A stretch of 64,000 nucleotides of DNA from assembly GCA_033065855.1 (NCBI GenBank), contig JAVXUO010001451.1:40349-104348 (forward strand). Reading direction: 5' to 3'. Positions 58,935 through 64,000 of this stretch are shown piece after piece. Numbering within the stretch: position 1 is the first letter of the stretch; each line of letters begins with the position of its first letter. The DNA comes from Escallonia rubra. Lineage: Eukaryota; Streptophyta; Magnoliopsida; Escalloniales; Escalloniaceae. The notes below the pieces were generated by a model. That model saw only the letters and a list, made by a program, of their open reading frames with translations. It had not been told where the DNA came from and did not search any database. Both the position numbers and the translations under genes were made by a program.

Positions 58935-60920
58935 TGTAATACCCCGAAAATTTTCTTTTTCTTGTGCGAAATTAATATTTTTGAATAATTAAATTTGTGG
59001 TCTTTTGTTAACATTAAGAAAATGAATTGGGATTGTTTCTGAAATTTTTTGTTGAATGAAAGTGGTTTCATTCGAATCAAAACTTATTGATGATAAAAAT
59101 TTTGAGTTCTGAAATATTCGGTCGAAGGAAAATAGTTTGGCTTCGAATAAAAATGGTTTTCTGAAGTTTTAGTCGAATTTAAAAGGTTTTAGTTGACTAA
59201 AAGAGTGTTTCGGTCGACTAAAAGTTTTAGTCGATGAAAATTGATTTTGAACAGTAAAATATGAACAGTTTTTGACCATTTTAGTCGATGAACAGTGTTT
59301 TGAACAGTAACTTTGAACAGTCTTGACTAAAAGAGTTTTCGGTCGACTAAAAGTTTTTAGTCGATGAACAATGTTTTTAGTCAACTGAAAGTACACTTTC
59401 AGTGGACTAAAATGTGTTTTCAGTCGACTCAAAGTTGTTTTCGGTCGACTTAAAGATGATTTTCGGTCAAATGAAAAACTTTAAAAATTTTGTCCCCTAT
59501 AAATAATGTTCTATTTCATTTCTAGCCTTTTTAGGTTATCTATTTCTTTTCTTCTCCTTTGTACGAGAGAAAGGGAGAGAGAGAGAGATAGATAGATAAG
59601 AAGGCTTGGAAAATTTGGAAGCTCTAAGGAGGAGCTTAAGGATTTGTGACTCTGAAGAGGCTTGATTAAGGTAAGAGTTTACTTTCGAAATTCGAATCAG
59701 CAATGGACCAATCGCTCATGTAAGTCTTTAGATTCTTTTGAAATCCGAATCTCTTCATATGGGGATAAGTGATTCTTCATCTCATTTTTGTTTTGAACTT
59801 TGTTAAGAATGACTTGTTGTCAATTCTATGATTTGTGAAAAAATCAAATTCCGTCGGATTTGTTTGACCTAAGAATACTGACACATTGATATCATTGTTT
59901 CAGTGATTTATGGTCGTTATTATTTTCTTAAACTCCACTTATTGTTTGACGAGTTCGTTATTTGATAATGTGATTTTGAAACTTTTGAAGATGGTTTGAT
60001 TTGTTCGATACTTGATAACGGTCATTTTGAGATTTTGTTTTGGTGACTTTATGAGCCATGTCACAGTGTATGTGACTTATTTCCGACTTACCCACGTGGA
60101 TTGAAACGTGGGCTAGCTCAGGGGAGTTGAGCTAGGGATCGCGATCTTACTTTCTGAACCGGCCTCATATGTCAGGAATGACGTATTTGACCACTTTCTG
60201 AATGTCTCTCTAGTGTCTGTTTCCGTATTCAGATAAATTTATGACATTTGATATTTAGTCCGATAGAGTCTCTCCGTACTCAGATATATTTTGACATTTG
60301 AATTTGGTCTGACCTCTATTCAGTCAAAATTGGTGTGCCTTTGAAATATTGTCTTTCAGAAGTGTTTTGACATTTGAAATCTGGTTTGATTATCTGTTCC
60401 GTTGAAACAAATTTGGTGCTTCCGAAATTCCGTTTCTCTATTATTTTTGGGTTCCGACTGATTGGTCATTTGAGCGACCTATTATTGTTTTTCCTTTCAG
60501 TTGGTTAGTAGGTGGGATTTCAGATTTGAAGGGTTAGCTGTGTGACCAAAGTTAGCTGCCTTATTTCAGAATTAGTATTGACATTTAAGTGTATTTAATT
60601 AAGACAAGTTGGTATTGTTTAGGTTTTGTTTTGAACTCTGTGTTGGAGTAAGATTTTGAATTATATAAAAGTTTTGAGCCCTACGACAATTATTGATGTA
60701 CTTTTGGGAGTTATTAGTGCATGCTCTGATTGACCGTTTTGGATATTTTTGATATTTTAAGGTTTTCTGATTTTCGTTTGGAGGACTTTCGATATTGTTT
60801 TGTTTGGGATTTTAGTGTATGCTCTGACTTACCAATTTGAAATCTTCTGATAATTATGGAATTTTATCTGATCTCTATATATTTGGCATTAACGCTCCGT
60901 AAATAAATTCGGGGCGTTAC
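58935..60920 (+). mobile_element. Solo LTR, 1986 bp, with 5-bp target duplication
   Basis: Starts TGTAATACCCCGAAAA and ends CGGGGCGTTACA, flanked by ATAAG at 58930-58934 and 60921-60925. No internal retrotransposon sequence and no second LTR are present, so it is a recombination-derived solo LTR. A TATAAAT at 59498-59504 is a likely LTR promoter, followed by a GAGAGA/GATA simple repeat. 59160-59465 contains a dense array of TTTTAGTCGA / GGTCGACTAAAAG and GATGAACAG repeats in the U3 part. Confidence 0.92.
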
Positions 60921-61136
60921 AATAAGGGCGGATAAGGCCGGACAAGCTATACTGTCGGATAAGGCTGGATAAGTAAGAAATTATATCCAGCGTTTGGACC
61001 AAGTCAGGATTATAAGCCGAATAAGTATTTTATAAAGTATAATATACACACACACACACACAATGTGAACATAGAATCCCTTTTATCTATTTGCCCAATT
61101 TTCAACGAGAAGCTTTAGGTAGTTCGAAGCATTAGA

Positions 61137-61571
61137 TCAATTGAATCCAAGATCCAACCTAGATAGACTTAACTTCCAGTAGGTATCTGCACAAATTGAA
61201 TCACGAACCTCTGTTGCAGCCAAGGGGGCTGTTTCCCTAATGTCGAAAGCCTGAGTTTGTGAAGTTGCCGAAGACCGAACGATCATGAATCCTTCGCCAC
61301 CAATCCCACTGGCCATTGGATTGACAATGCCGAGGCACAAGGTCGTCGCAATCGCAGCATCAACAACGTGCCCACCCCGCCGAAGAACTGATGCACCAAC
61401 TTCGGAGCATCGGCCATCATCAGCGGCAACAACTGCTTTCTCCGACTCAACAATGTTGGCATCTTCAAACCGTGAACTCCCAGTATACTTCTTATGAACC
61501 GTCACCGCCTGAGATCTTAAGTTGCCTTGTAGTGTAAGGCCAACACCTTGAAAAGAAAATGTAAATTCCAC
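61137..61571 (-). pseudogene. Gamma-glutamyltransferase fragment captured in transposon
   Basis: The minus frame contains VESEKAVVAADDGRCSEVGA, SVLRRGGHVVDAAIATTLCL, GIVNPMASGIGGEGFMIVRS and QTQAFDIRETAPLAATE, which is the N-terminal large-subunit region of plant GGT (glutathione hydrolase). It is open for over 120 codons and ends near a GAG|GTTCGT donor-like site. A hydrophobic leader-like stretch (TLMFFLFPVNTVAAA) lies just upstream around 61620-61680 in another frame. The catalytic Thr and small subunit are absent, so the fragment cannot be an enzyme. GIGGEGF replaces the usual GIGGGxF. Its location between Harbinger-like TIRs explains its isolation. Confidence 0.88.
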
Positions 61572-61852
61572 AAATTAATTTGGTTGCCGACGGAGAAGAT
61601 GGGCGGACGACCGACAGCTGCGGCAACGGTGTTGACGGGAAAGAGGAAGAACATTAGGGTGGGTCCCATTCTTTTTATTCCAATCCCACCATGATTAATA
61701 TTATACCCCCCTAGGTACAGAATTATCCCACTCCAATGGGATAAACACAAGTCCGAATGATAACTTATCCGGCCTTTAAGTGCGCCACCAAACGCCGGAT
61801 AAGATTATTTTTATCCTATCCGGAGGTCTTCTCCTGTGCGCCAAACACAAAC

Positions 61853-63157
61853 TAAGAGTATTAAGAAGGCAAAGGTAGAGCAAAACTGTTTTAAGGTGAT
61901 GTTTGAAGTCCGCATCAAAATCCTAGAATAGAAGCTAACCAAAGTATCCTTATGGGGGGTGTCTACAGAATCAGAAAAATAGTGGAGACGTCGGAAAAGA
62001 AATATGAAGGCAAAAGACTCAGTACTGCAATTTATGAAATACCATACACACGTGGGAATCCGTTTGAGACACTTGCTCACCTTTCCACTTAACTATTTGG
62101 CGACTTAACATCAAAGTCGATACCTCTTAGTATCTTGAGCGCACCAAATCGATGTATCGTTCAACCAAATCCTGACATCTTTTGTTGCACTGAGAAAAGA
62201 TGAAATACTAAATAGATAATCTCGAGTAATATTCGCTAAGAGGTTCGTTTTTCGTCGATGAACATCAAACCTTTCTTTTTGGCAGAGCAAGACCGAATAA
62301 GCTAATTCATATCATTCATTTTAGTTAAGGTACAATACAGTGACCCACCTAATCCCCGAATAATATTTCAAAGGACAATTGAAGTGATTGATTGCATTAA
62401 TACGTGTTGATTAATGTGCATATATCATTTGATCCAATAAAAATGGTCTACATAATACTGTAACGATCCAGTGCACAGTCCACCACATGGCATTGCCTCC
62501 CTCGACAAGTAGGTGCTTATGAATTCATGGTTAGGGTCTTATAAGTCCAATCGTAAATCATCCCACATTCGGTGTAAAATATTACAATCTTCTCTATTTA
62601 TGGCTTAACATTCTCGCTAAGGCTCGATTACACGTAGTTCAGAGTCTTCCTCTCTAGTCGACGTGGAATATACTTGATGTGAGATATACCCGCATTTGCC
62701 TTCATTTTTTCAAACCATCGGCAATTCGACTGGATAGCCCAGCTCGAACTTTTTAGATTCGGATTATGATACTATATGTAATGACGTGGTCCACATCCCC
62801 ACCACATGTCATTCCTATCTTAAAAGGGACAGTCAAATACATACTTATGAGTTCATTGACAAAGTCTTATTAATCGAATAACAAATTATTATTTCACAAC
62901 CGACGTAGGATATCACAAATATTCCTAATGTTAAATTGATCGAATTATAATGGTCCTATTAGATAATACTCGGACCATTATATATCACATGCAATCATCA
63001 AATCTTGAATTAGGAAGTCTAGCTTACCATAGTAAGATTTCCCCATCTTCAGAACACACACACACACACACACACACATAATTTTCACACAAACAATACA
63101 TAAATCACACCTCACACAAACCTCAAAACCCCCTCTCTCTCTCTACAAGCCCTCCTC
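61853..63157. other. Upstream region of FIPS5 with diverged direct repeats
   Basis: Two related stretches, about 62484-62560 and 62797-62880 (CCACATG.CATT, TACTTATGA.TTCAT, GTCTTAT), lie ~315 bp apart as diverged direct repeats. A CA microsatellite (about 63052-63079) and a CT run (63132-63145) sit just before the FIPS5 start codon. No other gene is seen. Confidence 0.5.
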
Positions 63158-63880
63158 ATGGAAGAAGACGACGAGTTCGGCGATCTCTACACTGACATCC
63201 TCATCCCCCCCTCCACCACCGCCGCCGCCCCTACGCCGCCGTCCATCCGCCCTCCAATCGACAGCGACGATGACGACGACCAGATCCTGCACAGCCAATC
63301 AATTCCCGACACGTCTCATCACAACCCAAAAACCCTTGTTCCCAACCAAGACGAGCTCCCACACGCAGCCGCCGTGGCCAAAGCAGATGAATTGGCTCTC
63401 GATATTTCAATTGATCAAAACTTTACGAACAGAGACGAAACCCTAACCCTAGATTTCGTCGCTAAAGATGAAAACGCCGGTACTGAGGCGATACCGGGCG
63501 TGTCGATACCGGGGGTGTCAGACGGAGCGGATCGGGAGGAACAAGCTGAATTTGCGGAGGGGGATGACTGGGACAGTGACAGCGAGGATGATTTGCAGAT
63601 CGTGCTGAACGATAATGGGCACGGGATGGCGATGGGGGGAGGGGGCGAAGACGGGGACGATAGCGGTGAGCCCCTGGTGATCGTAGCGGATGGGGACCAG
63701 AGTCATCAGGTTATGGAGGGGCGGGAGTGGGGTGAGGTGGTGGGGCAGGTGGGGGACGGGGAGCGGAAGGAGCCAGGCGATGCGGGAAAGGCTAGTGGCG
63801 GGGCAACGGGGCAGCAGCAGCAGCAGAAGGTTGCGTATGGTGGCGGGCACGGGTACCATCCCTTTCATTCACAGTTCAAG
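63158..63880 (+). CDS. FIPS5: FIP1-like polyadenylation factor FIPS5, first exon (partial gene)
   Basis: The first exon encodes 241 residues from MEEDDEFGDLYTDIL. FIP1 proteins tie poly(A) polymerase to the CPSF complex in nuclear mRNA 3'-end processing. Diagnostic for the plant FIPS5/FIP1[V] type are the acidic N-terminus, DDWDSDSEDDLQIVLND near 137, PLVIVAD, and GYHPFHSQFK at the exon end. A splice donor AAG|GTCAGTG at 63880/63881 in phase 0 ends the exon; the conserved Fip1 domain and the arginine-rich C-terminus must lie beyond the window. The exon is GC-rich with a CAG repeat (Gln-5) and Gly/Asp runs. It lies head-to-head with TRS31 across 6.9 kb of transposon-rich DNA. Confidence 0.95.
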
Positions 63881-64000
63881 GTCAGTGTTGTTGTACATAC
63901 GGGGTTTAGTTAGATAGAGATTGTTGAAATGTGAGCTAGTGGTGGCTTGTGAATGCTGTATACTGTATAGTTAAATGAGTTGATTAAAAGGAGTGACAAA

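Larger units (their letters stand above)
58887..61852. mobile_element. PIF/Harbinger-like element carrying a GGT gene fragment (Pack-type), split by a solo LTR
   Basis: The left end GGTTGTGTTTGGCG and right end CGCCAAACACAAAC are inverted (13 of 14). They continue imperfectly inward with CCGGATAGGA on both sides, and TAA flanks each end (58884-58886 and 61853-61855), the target duplication of PIF/Harbinger elements. Subterminal GGATAAG..GGCCGGATAAG motifs occur at both sides. Without the LTR insertion the element is about 975 bp. Its cargo is a gamma-glutamyltransferase exon fragment on the minus strand. No transposase is present. Confidence 0.85.

Noticed and set aside
63518-63868. 116-codon minus frame over FIPS5 exon 1
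   Set aside because: It is an antisense shadow of a GC-rich, repetitive coding exon.

Overview
This is nuclear DNA from a eudicot-type flowering plant. The evidence is AT-rich intergenic DNA, genes broken by GT..AG introns, a nuclear tRNA-Thr gene, an inserted piece of plastid DNA (ccsA and trnL-UAG), and plant families such as FACTOR OF DNA METHYLATION (XS/XH proteins), CYP72-clan P450s, TRAPP subunit TRS31 and the FIP1-like factor FIPS5. No species can be named from the sequence alone.

Layout. 1-4950 holds a tandemly duplicated transposon region and no recognisable gene until a terminal-exon-like stretch at 4915-5016. 4952-38470 is a tandem array of three related units of about 11, 13 and 9 kb. 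The ancestral unit order was tRNA-Thr (-), CAF1 deadenylase (+), an unidentified coding-like stretch (+), an FDM/IDN2-like RNA-directed DNA methylation gene (-), and a CYP72-clan cytochrome P450 (+). Decay is uneven. The tRNA is intact only in unit 1. The P450 is complete only in unit 3 (four exons, 503 codons). The FDM gene is a pseudogene in units 1 and 2 and deleted from unit 3. CAF1 is open in all three units, but units 2 and 3 have lost a catalytic aspartate. Unit 2 also carries a 1.4-kb plastid insertion and a MITE-like insertion; unit 3 carries a 1.6-kb transposon in the CAF1 upstream region.

38500-47400 is repeat-rich: a truncated LTR retrotransposon, a broken CYP716-like P450 exon, a TIR element and a copia-like reverse transcriptase relic. 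47425-56248 (minus) is a reconstructable nine-exon TRS31/TRAPPC5 gene (194 codons). Its last intron contains a hAT element with an 8-bp target duplication, and its longest intron contains a LINE relic. 56249-63157 contains a PIF/Harbinger-like element that captured part of a gamma-glutamyltransferase gene and was then split by a solo LTR with a 5-bp target duplication. At 63158 the first exon of FIPS5 (polyadenylation factor FIP1) begins and runs off the window.

Functionally, CAF1 (mRNA deadenylation) and FIPS5 (mRNA 3'-end formation) act on poly(A) tails, FDM acts in small-RNA-guided DNA methylation, TRS31 in vesicle tethering and the P450 in specialised or hormone metabolism. There is no operon-like logic; the interest lies in the tandem array, its recombination history and its nested mobile elements.
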